A stretch of DNA of 64,000 nucleotides from Ahrensia sp. Lineage in GTDB: Bacteria > Pseudomonadota > Alphaproteobacteria > Rhizobiales > Rhizobiaceae. The first letter of the stretch is position 1. Every line of letters begins with the position of its first letter. The stretch is taken from assembly GCA_028817895.1 (NCBI GenBank), contig JAPPOQ010000030.1:268773-332772 (forward strand). The letters run 5' to 3'. The position numbers were made by a program, and so were the translations under genes. Under the pieces are notes generated by a model that was given only the letters and a program-made list of their open reading frames with translations, made no database searches and had not been told where the DNA came from. Below are positions 54,913 through 63,517 of this stretch, piece after piece.

Positions 54913-56223
54913 CTACGCCATCGCATCCTGTAGCGCGCGAAGTTGCACGATCTTTGACTGCGCGTCAGGTTTGCAGTTGCCATAAGTGATCAAGTCACCC
55001 TTTTTGATGGGCTGAGTCACCTTTGCGTTCTCAAGCAGACCAACGGGAATGGCGCTAGAGTCATGCGCCCGCTGAGCTTCCATGATCCACGAGCGGTAGC
55101 AATATTGCCCGATCTTATCGAGCGTTTCGCCCGGAGCGAGATCCTTCTTTGCCAAAGCGCAGACCTCCGCCACACGCCGGTCAAGAGGCACCATGTCGGC
55201 CTTGCCATAGAGAACCGCACGGGCACAGCTCAACGGCACTTCCAAAGATGTGAGATGGAAGGGGCGAATAAAGGTGAAGTATGGCCCCTCGCCGAGTTTG
55301 AGGTCTTCCATCCGCTCCTGAATGCGTGGATTGGCCATCTCTGCAATCACAAAAACGCCCGGCGCAACGCCTTTGCCAACCGAAAAATCAACACGCCCCG
55401 GTGCTGACAACACGCCACCATCGGCCTGCGGAATCAGCACCTTCGCCAATTCGTCTTCCGTTGCGGACGGGCCATGCATGCCGTCTTTGTCCGGCACGAG
55501 GCCTGTCGCATTGGCGATGGCCGCCATCTCGACCATCGTCTTGGAGCCATCGACAAATTCGACCAGCATGCGCGGATTCATGTTGCGACGACTCGCTTCC
55601 TCCTCATATTGATCCGGCGTTGCGTCGATATTGAGCGGGTTGTTCTTGCCCTTCCCGGCACAAACGATCCTGTGCCCCATGGCAGAAACGAATTCGACAA
55701 GCTCCATACAGGAAGATGGCTCGTCACCTGCGCCGAGCGAATAGACAACGCCAAGCCGGTCCGCCTGCCGTTTCAGATAGGAACCGACGGTGACATCGGC
55801 TTCGACATTCATCATCACCACATGTTTGCCGCGTTCAATAGCGGCGAGACCCAATTCACCGCCAACACCGGGAAGCCCCGTTGCTTCCACGACCACATCA
55901 ACAAGCCCGTTCTCCAGCACTTTGTGGGCATCGTCGACGATACCGATCTTGCCGGCTTCGATAGCGCAGGTGAGTTCGTCATTGGAATGCGCGCGGCGGG
56001 TGTGGCCGCCTTCGCCATAGGCCAATTTGGCAGCAGCTTCTGCACGAGTGAAACGACTGTCGCAGACGGCAGCGACGTCCACGCCGGGCATCAGAGCTGT
56101 CTGGGTGACAATGTCGGTGCCCATTTCACCGCAGCCGATCAGACCGATTCGAACGGGCCTGCCTTCGTCGCGCGCCCGCAAGAGATCACGGGTTAAACCC
56201 GTTGGGGCAACGTTGGTCGCCAT
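54913..56223 (-). CDS. SAF-domain NAD(P)-dependent oxidoreductase (COG4091 homoserine dehydrogenase-like)
   Basis: This 436-residue protein begins MATNVAPTGLTRDLLRARDE at the ATG 56223, with GGAGAC upstream. The NAD(P)-binding motif RIGLIGCGEMGTDIV is near residues 26-40, and VVEATGLPGVGGELGLAAIERGKHVVMMNVEAD is the homoserine dehydrogenase-like catalytic core. A C-terminal SAF domain covers ~350-430 (GLLENAKVTQPIKKGDLITYGNC), a fold shared with sialic acid synthases and sugar-acid dehydratases. It lies divergent from the complex II-like operon across 127 bp. The reaction is unknown to me; a sugar-acid or hydroxyacid oxidation is plausible. Confidence 0.82.
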   Translation of the reverse strand: MATNVAPTGLTRDLLRARDEGRPVRIGLIGCGEMGTDIVTQTALMPGVDVAAVCDSRFTRAEAAAKLAYGEGGHTRRAHSNDELTCAIEAGKIGIVDDAHKVLENGLVDVVVEATGLPGVGGELGLAAIERGKHVVMMNVEADVTVGSYLKRQADRLGVVYSLGAGDEPSSCMELVEFVSAMGHRIVCAGKGKNNPLNIDATPDQYEEEASRRNMNPRMLVEFVDGSKTMVEMAAIANATGLVPDKDGMHGPSATEDELAKVLIPQADGGVLSAPGRVDFSVGKGVAPGVFVIAEMANPRIQERMEDLKLGEGPYFTFIRPFHLTSLEVPLSCARAVLYGKADMVPLDRRVAEVCALAKKDLAPGETLDKIGQYCYRSWIMEAQRAHDSSAIPVGLLENAKVTQPIKKGDLITYGNCKPDAQSKIVQLRALQDAMA

Positions 56224-56350
56224 ATAAGCTCGTCTCCACTTTTCCGACTTCAATCAGACGCGGCTTGAGCGGGCAAAACAAGAGCGCATGTCGGATTGGT
56301 GCAGGTTTTTTGTGCAATCTTTCCGCAGTTTGCTCTATCGTTTCAGCACG

Positions 56351-57118
56351 ATGACAACACTGCCTTCCTCCGCACCCGATTCCACCGTGACCAAGAAACC
56401 GACAAGAGACGTGCTGCTTGTCTCCATCTGGCGTGGCGAGGCGGATGAGGGCGACTTCGAGGCCCACTCCGTTCCCGCCCATGACAATCAGACCGTGCTC
56501 GACGTCGTGTCCTGGGTCCAGCAGCATGCAGATCCGACGCTGAGCTATCGGTTTGCCTGTCGTGTTGGGATGTGTGGCTCTTGCGCCATGATGGTGAATG
56601 GCGAGCCGCGCTGGACATGCCGCACCCATGTTTCCAAAGTCGCGGATGATGGCGCTCTGACAGTCGCCCCCTTGCGGAACTTACCGGTCATCAAGGATCT
56701 GGTGGTCGATATGGACCCGTTCTTCGACAAATGGGTTGCGGCGCAAGCGGTGCATCACCCCTCACACAGCCGCGCGGATCCGATGCAACCTGTCTCGACG
56801 CAAACACCCGAACGCATCTCCGCAAACGAGGCCATTGAGTGCATCAATTGCGCAGTCTGCTATGCGGCCTGCGATACCGTCGCGAATCAGCCCGACTATC
56901 TGGGACCGGCTGCGCTCAACCGGGCCTGGGCGTTGATCAATGACGAAAAGGACGCGGCTCGCCAAGAAATTCTTGATGCGGTCTCCGGCACCGGCGGCTG
57001 TCACAATTGCCACAGCCAGGGTGGATGCGCCCACTACTGCCCCAATGAGTTGAACCCGATGGCATCGGTTGCCGGACTGAAACGTGCAACAGCGATGCGA
57101 TTCTTCAAGGGCAGATGA
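56351..57118 (+). CDS. Complex II-like iron-sulfur subunit (SdhB/FrdB family)
   Basis: This 255-residue electron-transfer subunit has three cluster sites: [2Fe-2S] at C70, C75, C78 and C90; [4Fe-4S] at C164, C167, C170 and C174; and a third set at C217, C220, C226 and C230 (GCHNCHSQGGCAHYCP). The ATG at 56351 is preferred to the frame from 56288. The third site has an extra Cys relative to the usual [3Fe-4S] pattern, perhaps altering the cluster. It opens a B-C-D-A operon; canonical alphaproteobacterial sdh is C-D-A-B, so this is a paralogous quinone-linked dicarboxylate oxidoreductase. Confidence 0.88.
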   Translation: MTTLPSSAPDSTVTKKPTRDVLLVSIWRGEADEGDFEAHSVPAHDNQTVLDVVSWVQQHADPTLSYRFACRVGMCGSCAMMVNGEPRWTCRTHVSKVADDGALTVAPLRNLPVIKDLVVDMDPFFDKWVAAQAVHHPSHSRADPMQPVSTQTPERISANEAIECINCAVCYAACDTVANQPDYLGPAALNRAWALINDEKDAARQEILDAVSGTGGCHNCHSQGGCAHYCPNELNPMASVAGLKRATAMRFFKGR

Positions 57119-57134
57119 TGGAACGCGCATCATC

Positions 57135-57464
57135 ATGCTGACCCTGCGCCTCTACATGCTGCAACGGCTTTCGGCCCTCGTCATGGTTCCGTTGGTGATC
57201 GGCCATATCGCAGTGATGATCTATGCCGTGCAGGGCGGACTGACGGCTGAAGAGATTCTTGCGCGAACCAAAGGCAGTTTGGCTTGGGCAGCCTTCTACG
57301 GATGTTTCGTACTGGCGGCAGCTTTGCATGCGAGCATCGGGTTGCGAACCGTGGTCGCGGAAACATTCGGCTGGACGAGCAAGGGGCTCGACATCTTCAG
57401 CCTCGCCGTCGGGCTGTTCTTATCGGTGCTCGGACTAACCGCCGTGACCGCGGTGACCCTGTGA
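57135..57464 (+). CDS. Complex II-like membrane anchor (SdhC-like)
   Basis: This 109-residue membrane protein has three helices (~11-31, 45-68 and 80-105). YMLQRLSALVMVPLVIGHIAVM carries Arg and His in the quinone/haem positions of SdhC. The ATG at 57135 is 16 bp past the iron-sulfur gene; the stop overlaps the next ATG in TGATG. It pairs with the following gene to anchor the flavoprotein and iron-sulfur subunits to the inner membrane and pass electrons to quinone. Confidence 0.8.
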   Translation: MLTLRLYMLQRLSALVMVPLVIGHIAVMIYAVQGGLTAEEILARTKGSLAWAAFYGCFVLAAALHASIGLRTVVAETFGWTSKGLDIFSLAVGLFLSVLGLTAVTAVTL

Positions 57465-57808
57465 TGCAGCGCCACCGTCGCCACGGCCTCTGGCTCTCCT
57501 TCGCCCTACATCGACTCTCCGGTCTCGGCCTTGCGTTTTTCCTGCCGCTACATTTCCTGATGTTGTCCCAGGCCCTTGGCGGCGCTGAAGCGCTTGATAC
57601 GGCTCTGCGCTGGACGGACAATCCGCTGTTCAAACTCGCTGAATGGGGGCTGGTCTTTCTGTTGTCCGTACATCTGTTTGGCGGGCTTCGGCTGATCGCG
57701 CTGGAATGGCTGCCATGGACACCCGGCCAAAGGAGCCTCGCAGCCGCTGCGGTGGCGGCCGCATTCGCTTTGTCGACCGGCTTCGTCCTGACCGCTGTTG
57801 TCACATGA
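57464..57808 (+). CDS. Complex II-like membrane anchor (SdhD-like)
   Basis: This 114-residue membrane protein has three helices (~10-32, 50-70 and 87-112). HRRHGLWLSFALHRLSGLGLAFFLPLHFLM resembles the RxSG...H segment of SdhC/D anchors. The start overlaps the previous stop (TGATG) and its stop overlaps the flavoprotein ATG (ATGA), so all four subunits are coupled. The longer frame from 57284 runs inside the previous gene and is rejected. Confidence 0.8.
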   Translation: MQRHRRHGLWLSFALHRLSGLGLAFFLPLHFLMLSQALGGAEALDTALRWTDNPLFKLAEWGLVFLLSVHLFGGLRLIALEWLPWTPGQRSLAAAAVAAAFALSTGFVLTAVVT

Positions 57809-59550
57809 TGATTGAACGCCACGACACGGATATCTTGATCATCGGGTCGGGCGGCGCCGGACTGTTTGCCGCCCTGCACGCTCAACAATCCGCCGCTCCG
57901 GGCACAAAGATCACCATCGCGGTGAAGGGCCTGCTCGGCAAATGCGGCTGCACGCGCATGGTTCAGGGCGGCTACAATGTTGCACTTGGCGGCGGTGATA
58001 CGGTGGAGCGCCATTTCATGGACACGATTCAGGGCGGCAAATGGTTGCCCGATCAGGACATGGCCTGGAAGCTGTGCACTCTGGCCGTCGAACGCATCCA
58101 CGAATTGGAGAACGAAGTCGGCTGCTTTTTTGATCGAAATCCAGACGGTTCGCTGCATCAAAAGGCGTTTGCCGGTCAGACCGCTGATCGCACCGTGCAC
58201 AAGGGCGACCTGACCGGCATCGAGATCATCAACCGGCTCATGGAGCAGGTGCTCACGCAACCGGTCGAAAAGCTGCAAGAGCACCGCGCAATCGGCCTGA
58301 TCCCAACGAGGGATGGCGCAGCGCTTTCCGGCGTTCTGTTCATCGATATGCGGACCGGTGGCTTTCGCTTTGTGTGCGCCAAGGCCGTGCTGATGGCGAC
58401 GGGTGGCGGGCCGACCATGTACAAATACCACACGCCGTCCGGCGACAAGACGATGGACGGCCTCGCAATGGCGCTGCGCGTGGGTCTGCCGCTGCGTGAC
58501 ATGGAGATGGTGCAGTTCCACCCGACCGGCCTGCTCGCGGGTGACCATACGAGAATAACCGGTACCGTGCTCGAAGAAGGCCTGCGCGGTGCCGGTGGGC
58601 ATCTGCTCAACCATGCGGGCGACCGCTTCATGTTTGACTTTGACGCCAAGGGTGAACGCGCCACACGTGATATCGTCAGCCGCGGCATCTATGCACAGAT
58701 GAGAGCCAGCAATGACCCGCAACAGGTTGGTGTCTTCATCTCCATGTCGCATCTGGGGCCGGACAATGTCCGCGAGAAGTTCAAGGGCATGGTGAAACGC
58801 TGCGCCGATAGCGGATTCGATCTCGCCGCCGGGAAGGTCGAGGTGGTGCCGACCGCGCATTACTTCATGGGCGGCGTTGTTGTTGATCCCGACACGCGCA
58901 CCGCTCTGGAAGGCTTTTACGTGGCCGGCGAAGATGCAGGCGGCGCGCATGGGTCCAACCGTCTCGGGGGGAATGGTGTTGCCAACTCCACCGTCTTCGG
59001 CGGAGTGGCCGGTGATGTCATGGCGCGCCATGTTGCAGCAATGAACACCCAGCGCGAGCCGGATGAAGCCGTGCTCGAAGCAGAGATTGCGCGCGCACTC
59101 CACCCGTTTTCAAAGCCTGCGGGCGCCGTGATCGAATTGCGTCAGACCTTGCAAAACGCGATGTGGGACGATATCGGCGTCATGCGAACCAAAGCAGGCC
59201 TTAAGCGCGGATTGCGGGCGGTGGAAGACGTGCGCGCGGCACTGATGGAAACCGGTGTCCAAGATGGCAGCCGCGCCTTCAACCTAACCTGGCATGACTG
59301 GCTGAACCTCTCCAGCCTGTGTGACATTTCAAAGGCCATCGCAGAGGCGGCGCTCGCGCGGGAGAACTCTCGCGGCGCTCATTTCCGCGAGGACTTTCCT
59401 GAAGATGGCGGGTTGGAGAACAGCGACTTCACCGTCATCCGCCGAGCCGGTGATAGGCTGGATGTGACACGCGAGCCGGTGCGGTTTACAATCGTCAGGC
59501 CCGGCGAGACAATTCTGCCGGAGGGTGAGCCGGAGAGCCTGGTTGGATAG
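57805..59550 (+). CDS. Complex II-like flavoprotein (SdhA/FrdA family, divergent)
   Basis: This 581-residue flavoprotein oxidises or reduces a dicarboxylate. The FAD motif ILIIGSGGAGLFAALHAQ is near residues 10-27. The active-site segments QFHPTGLL, TRDIVSRGIYAQM and HYFMGGVVVD plus GSNRLGGNGVANS are family-typical. In place of the usual His-Thr before the QGG motif it has GKCGCTRMVQGGYN (residues 45-58), so the histidine that normally binds FAD covalently is missing. This suggests non-covalent FAD and a substrate or direction other than standard succinate oxidation. The ATG at 57805 overlaps the anchor stop. The large opposite-strand frame is shadow. Confidence 0.88.
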   Translation: MMIERHDTDILIIGSGGAGLFAALHAQQSAAPGTKITIAVKGLLGKCGCTRMVQGGYNVALGGGDTVERHFMDTIQGGKWLPDQDMAWKLCTLAVERIHELENEVGCFFDRNPDGSLHQKAFAGQTADRTVHKGDLTGIEIINRLMEQVLTQPVEKLQEHRAIGLIPTRDGAALSGVLFIDMRTGGFRFVCAKAVLMATGGGPTMYKYHTPSGDKTMDGLAMALRVGLPLRDMEMVQFHPTGLLAGDHTRITGTVLEEGLRGAGGHLLNHAGDRFMFDFDAKGERATRDIVSRGIYAQMRASNDPQQVGVFISMSHLGPDNVREKFKGMVKRCADSGFDLAAGKVEVVPTAHYFMGGVVVDPDTRTALEGFYVAGEDAGGAHGSNRLGGNGVANSTVFGGVAGDVMARHVAAMNTQREPDEAVLEAEIARALHPFSKPAGAVIELRQTLQNAMWDDIGVMRTKAGLKRGLRAVEDVRAALMETGVQDGSRAFNLTWHDWLNLSSLCDISKAIAEAALARENSRGAHFREDFPEDGGLENSDFTVIRRAGDRLDVTREPVRFTIVRPGETILPEGEPESLVG

Positions 59551-59562
59551 AGCGCGACAACG

Positions 59563-60138
59563 ATGAACGAGATGATTAGAATTGAGGGGCAAGACCTGGA
59601 GATCGCGCGCCTCGATAGTCAAGCCTATTATACGTTGATGGAGGCAGATGCGCTTCCCAACCATGGCCGCACGGAATTGATCGAGGGAGTTCTCGTTCCA
59701 ATGTCACCTTCGAGCAACCCCCATGGTTTCATTCTCGTTGATCTGACCGCAGCACTCGCACCGCTTGCTCCGTCGGGTCTGAAAGGTTGCATCGATGTCG
59801 CGATCAGCTTCTCGGAGGGCTTGGTACTTGCTCCCGACCTCGCCTTTGTGCCGAAGCAATACAAAACCGAGGTGATTCCGGGCCGCGAGATCGCGCTGAT
59901 CATTGAAGTTTCGGTGTCGAGCATAGGTCACGATCTGAACCTGAAATCGCAGATCTATGGCGCTCAGGGCGTCCCGCATTACTGGGTTGTAGATGTCGAC
60001 AGCCGGGTAACGCATGTCCACACGTCTCCCGGAGCGGAAGGGTATGGCAGTGCACAGCAGGTTTCATGGGATGAGCCGATCGCACCAACCTTCGCGCCGG
60101 ACGCGAAGCTGGTCTTTTCGGAAACCTTTGAGAACTGA
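59563..60138 (+). CDS. Uma2-family (DUF820) restriction endonuclease-like protein
   Basis: This 191-residue protein has the PD-(D/E)XK fold of the Uma2 family. LIEGVLVPMSPSSNPHG is the N-terminal block, APDLAFVP gives the Asp, and ALIIEVSVSSIGHDLNLKSQIYG gives the E-x-S...D...K motif; GVPHYWVVDVD closes it. Family members are abundant in cyanobacteria, and function is poorly known. It sits 13 bp after the flavoprotein and 26 bp before the hydro-lyase genes, an odd place for a nuclease, and is probably a passenger. Confidence 0.87.
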   Translation: MNEMIRIEGQDLEIARLDSQAYYTLMEADALPNHGRTELIEGVLVPMSPSSNPHGFILVDLTAALAPLAPSGLKGCIDVAISFSEGLVLAPDLAFVPKQYKTEVIPGREIALIIEVSVSSIGHDLNLKSQIYGAQGVPHYWVVDVDSRVTHVHTSPGAEGYGSAQQVSWDEPIAPTFAPDAKLVFSETFEN

Positions 60139-60163
60139 CGCTCGCGGGCTGGAACCGGCAATC

Positions 60164-61144
60164 ATGATCCCCATCTCCACAATCCAGTCCACGGCGGAAG
60201 TCCTGATGGACAAGGCGGCGATCGAAATCCCGCAGGATTATCTCGACGGGCTACAGGCGGCGGCGGATGTCGAGGACGGCGATCTGTCGTCCTTCGTCTT
60301 GCAGGCCATGCTGGAAAACTACGAAGCAGCGAAGGAAGACCGGCGAGCCATGTGCGGCGATACGGGCTGCCCGCGTTGGTATGTCAAAATGGGCAATGAT
60401 GCCGCCGTCGAAGGCGGGATGGTGGCGCTTGAGGCGGCGCTGCGGCGTGCCACGGCCAATGCCACCAATGGCGTGCCTTTGCGGCCCAATCGCGTGCACC
60501 CGCTCTGGCGCACCGATCATGACAACAATGTCGGCATCGGCGCACCGGAAATTGAGTATGGCTTTGAACCTATTGGCCCCGGCGAGGAGAAAGCCGATTG
60601 GATCGATCTGATCACCGTGCACAAGGGCGGGCTGTTCGGTACGGATTATCGTATGCTGTTCCCCTCTGACGGGATTGAAGGCATCAAGCGCTTTTATCTC
60701 GACAGTCTCGTCGCTTTCGGCAAGCGCGGACTTGCCTGCCAGCCCGCGATCATCGGCATCGGGCTGGGCGGATCGAAAGACACCTGCATGGTGCTTGGCA
60801 AACGCGCCGCCTGCCTGCGCGTTGTCGGTTCAAAAAACAGCGATCCGAAAATTGCGGCGCTCGAAGAGGAGTTCAAGGAATTGGGCAATTCCATCGGCAT
60901 GGGGGCGATGGGCTTTGTTGGCAAATCCATGGTGGTGGATTGCAATATCGAGGTCGGATATTGCCACACCGGCGGCATGCAAATGTCGGTGCACGCGTTC
61001 TGCCTGTCATCGCGCAGAGCAGTCGCCCGCATCCACGGCGATGGCCAAGTCGAATATCGCACCGACCCGGACTGGTTCACCGACTATCAGCGCCGCGAAA
61101 CCGTAGAGTGGGAAGGGCACGCTGTCTTGGAGGCAGCGGAATGA
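60164..61144 (+). CDS. Class I fumarase/L-tartrate dehydratase-like alpha subunit
   Basis: This 326-residue iron-sulfur hydro-lyase subunit is homologous to TtdA and the N-terminal part of class I fumarases. Candidate cluster ligands are C64 in MCGDTGCP, C192 in LACQPAIIGIGLGG and C267 in EVGYCHTGG. The ATG at 60164 is preferred; an in-frame ATG at 60206 is possible. It pairs with the next gene through an ATGA overlap. With the complex II-like enzyme it would make a dehydrogenate-then-hydrate pair acting on fumarate, mesaconate, tartrate or a similar acid. The exact substrate is not evident. Confidence 0.88.
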   Translation: MIPISTIQSTAEVLMDKAAIEIPQDYLDGLQAAADVEDGDLSSFVLQAMLENYEAAKEDRRAMCGDTGCPRWYVKMGNDAAVEGGMVALEAALRRATANATNGVPLRPNRVHPLWRTDHDNNVGIGAPEIEYGFEPIGPGEEKADWIDLITVHKGGLFGTDYRMLFPSDGIEGIKRFYLDSLVAFGKRGLACQPAIIGIGLGGSKDTCMVLGKRAACLRVVGSKNSDPKIAALEEEFKELGNSIGMGAMGFVGKSMVVDCNIEVGYCHTGGMQMSVHAFCLSSRRAVARIHGDGQVEYRTDPDWFTDYQRRETVEWEGHAVLEAAE

Positions 61145-61812
61145 GCGGGCCGCGCAAAGTTCGCCTGTCCACCACGCCGACGCCGGAAGCGCTGGCTGAT
61201 TTGCGCCTTGGCGACATCGTCTATCTCGACGGGCTGATCTATACCGCACGCGAAGGCGTCTATATGCGCGCGCTTGAAGAGCGGGCCAATATCCCCATGG
61301 ATTTGCCCGGCGAAAGCGCCGCCAATTTTCATTGTTCGCCCGCCGCGCGCATCAATGAAGACGGCAGCTATGATCTCGGTGCGGTCACCGCCACGGCCTC
61401 CTTTCGCTTTTCAAAATGGATTGGCGAGTGGATGGCGAAATCAGGCGCCAAGCTGATCATCGGCAAGGGCGGCATGAGCGCTGCCGACTACAAGCAGCAT
61501 TTCGTGCCCAATGGCGCCATCTATCTCACAACCGTGGGATATGGCACCGGTGCTCTTCTCGGCCGCGGGGTTAAGGGCGTCCGGGACGTCCATTGGCACA
61601 AGGAACTTGGGTTAGCGCAGGCCATGTGGGTTCTGGAGGCGGAAAATATGGGTCCCTTCATCGTTGAAAGCGATTTGGCGGGAAACAGCCTGTTTGAACG
61701 CGAGAACGACAAAATCTCGGCCAATCTCGACAAGGTCTATGAGGGCACTCGCCCTGCCACGCTGAAACGCTTCGGTGAAACGGATGATCGGTCAGACGAA
61801 CTGATCGGGTAG
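61141..61812 (+). CDS. Class I fumarase/L-tartrate dehydratase-like beta subunit
   Basis: This 223-residue C-terminal domain subunit is homologous to TtdB. RLGDIVYLDGLIYTAREGVYMRALEE is the opening block, with the GxTxTxRM-like GAVTATASFRFSKW segment and KLIIGKGGMSAADY following. The ATG overlaps the alpha stop by 4 bp. Its own TAG stop sits exactly at the left boundary of the inverted-repeat element that follows, so the last codons (DELIG) may have been set by that insertion. Confidence 0.88.
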   Translation: MSGPRKVRLSTTPTPEALADLRLGDIVYLDGLIYTAREGVYMRALEERANIPMDLPGESAANFHCSPAARINEDGSYDLGAVTATASFRFSKWIGEWMAKSGAKLIIGKGGMSAADYKQHFVPNGAIYLTTVGYGTGALLGRGVKGVRDVHWHKELGLAQAMWVLEAENMGPFIVESDLAGNSLFERENDKISANLDKVYEGTRPATLKRFGETDDRSDELIG

Positions 61813-62149
61813 CTGCTCAGAGCAAGTCTCGCCCAGATTGGAGCAGTTTGATGGGATGGATTTTTCGATCTGGCAAGGAGAACACCGCAGAGCGATGCCG
61901 GGCATCGCGCGAGGATTTCGACGCCGCAAGAGCGTAAAAGACACCCAAGCAAATGATGTGCAAGGCAATGAAAAGTAATCTGCAATCGTTTGAACTTGGT
62001 TCTTTGTACCCTGACTGTGTTGCGCCCAAATCCACTGAATGCCTTGTGGTGCCCGCACCACCGCGTCGCACGCGCACCGCTGGATCAAGGAGTGTCAGGT
62101 CCCAAATCCCCTGCGCTCAAACGATTCAATCTGGGCGAGATTTGCTCTA
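61810..62149. mobile_element. MITE-like element with ~32-bp terminal inverted repeats
   Basis: The 340-bp spacer is bounded by near-identical inverted repeats: 61819-61850 (AGAGCAAGTCTCGCCCAGAT...) and the complement of 62118-62148 (AGAGCAAATCTCGCCCAGAT...), with one transition near the outer end and a few differences inside. ATCGGG occurs directly on each side (61804-61809 and 62150-62155), a possible 6-bp target duplication. No coding frame is supported inside; a hairpin (GATGCCGGGCATC) lies near 61895. It carries no transposase, so it would move in trans. Confidence 0.65.
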
Positions 62150-63517
62150 ATCGGGCAAACAGCCGCTGACTTGCTCGATCTTGGTAATCACGCAGGCGCC
62201 TTCAATGGCGTTGACATCCGGCGAGACGATGACTTTGAGCATGTCGTCGAAGGGCGGGAAGTTTTCGGCGATGAAGGCATTTACATCAGAGCGCGATGTG
62301 TCGTCCAAACGCGTCAACATCGTGTCGATGTGATCGTCAGGTTCACCATCCAAACGCGATTCCATCATCAGATAGGCGAGGTTCTCCGGCTTCTTGAATG
62401 ACTCTTCCAAGCGCCCGCGATAGAAATTCTTGGCGAAGGGAAATTCGAGAAATCCGATGCCGCCCTTGCGAAATTCCTCATAGCTGGCTTCCACCGTATC
62501 GAGTGCTTGCCGAAGCAATTTCGTATCGACCTCCCCATTGAGGCGCAGAGTTCGGTGGTGACGTGTGAATGTGTCCAACCCCGTTCCAAACCGATAGGCA
62601 GCGCGCAGTTCAGTCCTGATCGCCTTGAACAGCCGAGACTGCTCTCCATATCCCAACACACCGACACCCAGATTGATTGCAAAGTCCTGTCCTGCCTTGC
62701 TGGGCGGCACCTGCCCGAACACCACAAGCGCAGACTTTTCAGCGTCAGGCATGTGAAACAGGATCGTGGCACTCGGAATTATTGGCCCGTCAAACGCGAT
62801 CTCACGCGGCGCCTCGCCTCCCGGCAAACCAGCCAAGGCCGTATCGATCGCCCGGCCAATCGCAGCAAAATCTGACGAACCGGCAACAGTTATGGTGATG
62901 TCATTGGTAGAAAGAGCCGACGCATGCCAGGCTTTGATCGTGTCGAGATTGATGTTCTCTATGTTTTCCGTCGGTCGCAAAGACCAGAAGCGCTCGAACG
63001 GATGGTCCTTGAACGTCGCTCGCCGAAGCAAAGTCCAGGCGATCCCCCAAATGTGTTTTTCCCGACCCCGGCCTTCCTGAAGCAGTTTGTTGCGCTCACG
63101 TTTGAACCAGCGTTCATCCAAATTTGGCTGAGTGAGAACATCATTGGCGATTTGAGCCGCTTCGTCGGCAGCGTCCGTTGGGGTGACGATGAAGCCACGA
63201 AACTCCCCCGGCTGAATGAACAATTGCGACCCGGCATCGAGATCATTGAACTCTTCGACAACTTCTTCAGGCGAACGATTTTCGGTTCCGGCGTTCAACA
63301 TCATGGAGAGGCCGACGCGAGCGGCCATCTCCTGCCCTTGGGGGAGTTGCGAAAGCCCGGATGGCCAGCTTATTGCAACCGCTGTGCGCTTTGAATCCGC
63401 AATCGGATGGTGCCAATAGACATGTCCGTTGGGTGTGGTCTGCTTGGTCGTTTCCGTCGCGAATGCCGGGCTAACCCAAACCAGCGCGCAGACACACATG
63501 AAGGCAATCAAGCGCAT
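62147..63517 (-). CDS. M16-family peptidase homologue lacking the zinc motif
   Basis: This 456-residue exported protein has a signal peptide (MMRLIAFMCVCALVWVSPAFA). The body follows the insulinase/processing-peptidase fold: two M16 halves, with a later PGGEAPREIAFDG linker and a C-terminal RLFKAIRTELRAAYRFGTGLDTF block. Where active members have HxxEH it reads LSMMLNAGTENRSPEEVVEEF, so it should be the non-catalytic partner, as in PQQ/mitochondrial-type pairs. The ATG at 63517 overlaps the upstream gene's stop (TGATG). Its TAG falls at the edge of the inverted-repeat element. Confidence 0.87.
   Translation of the reverse strand: MRLIAFMCVCALVWVSPAFATETTKQTTPNGHVYWHHPIADSKRTAVAISWPSGLSQLPQGQEMAARVGLSMMLNAGTENRSPEEVVEEFNDLDAGSQLFIQPGEFRGFIVTPTDAADEAAQIANDVLTQPNLDERWFKRERNKLLQEGRGREKHIWGIAWTLLRRATFKDHPFERFWSLRPTENIENINLDTIKAWHASALSTNDITITVAGSSDFAAIGRAIDTALAGLPGGEAPREIAFDGPIIPSATILFHMPDAEKSALVVFGQVPPSKAGQDFAINLGVGVLGYGEQSRLFKAIRTELRAAYRFGTGLDTFTRHHRTLRLNGEVDTKLLRQALDTVEASYEEFRKGGIGFLEFPFAKNFYRGRLEESFKKPENLAYLMMESRLDGEPDDHIDTMLTRLDDTSRSDVNAFIAENFPPFDDMLKVIVSPDVNAIEGACVITKIEQVSGCLPD

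Noticed and set aside
57397..59103. 568-residue open frame on the minus strand
   Set aside because: It lies fully antisense to the complex II flavoprotein and anchor genes, has His/Arg-rich composition and no domain.
61804..62155. ATCGGG direct repeats as a firm target-site duplication
   Set aside because: Six bases could match by chance and the left inverted repeat starts several bases inside, so it is reported only as possible.
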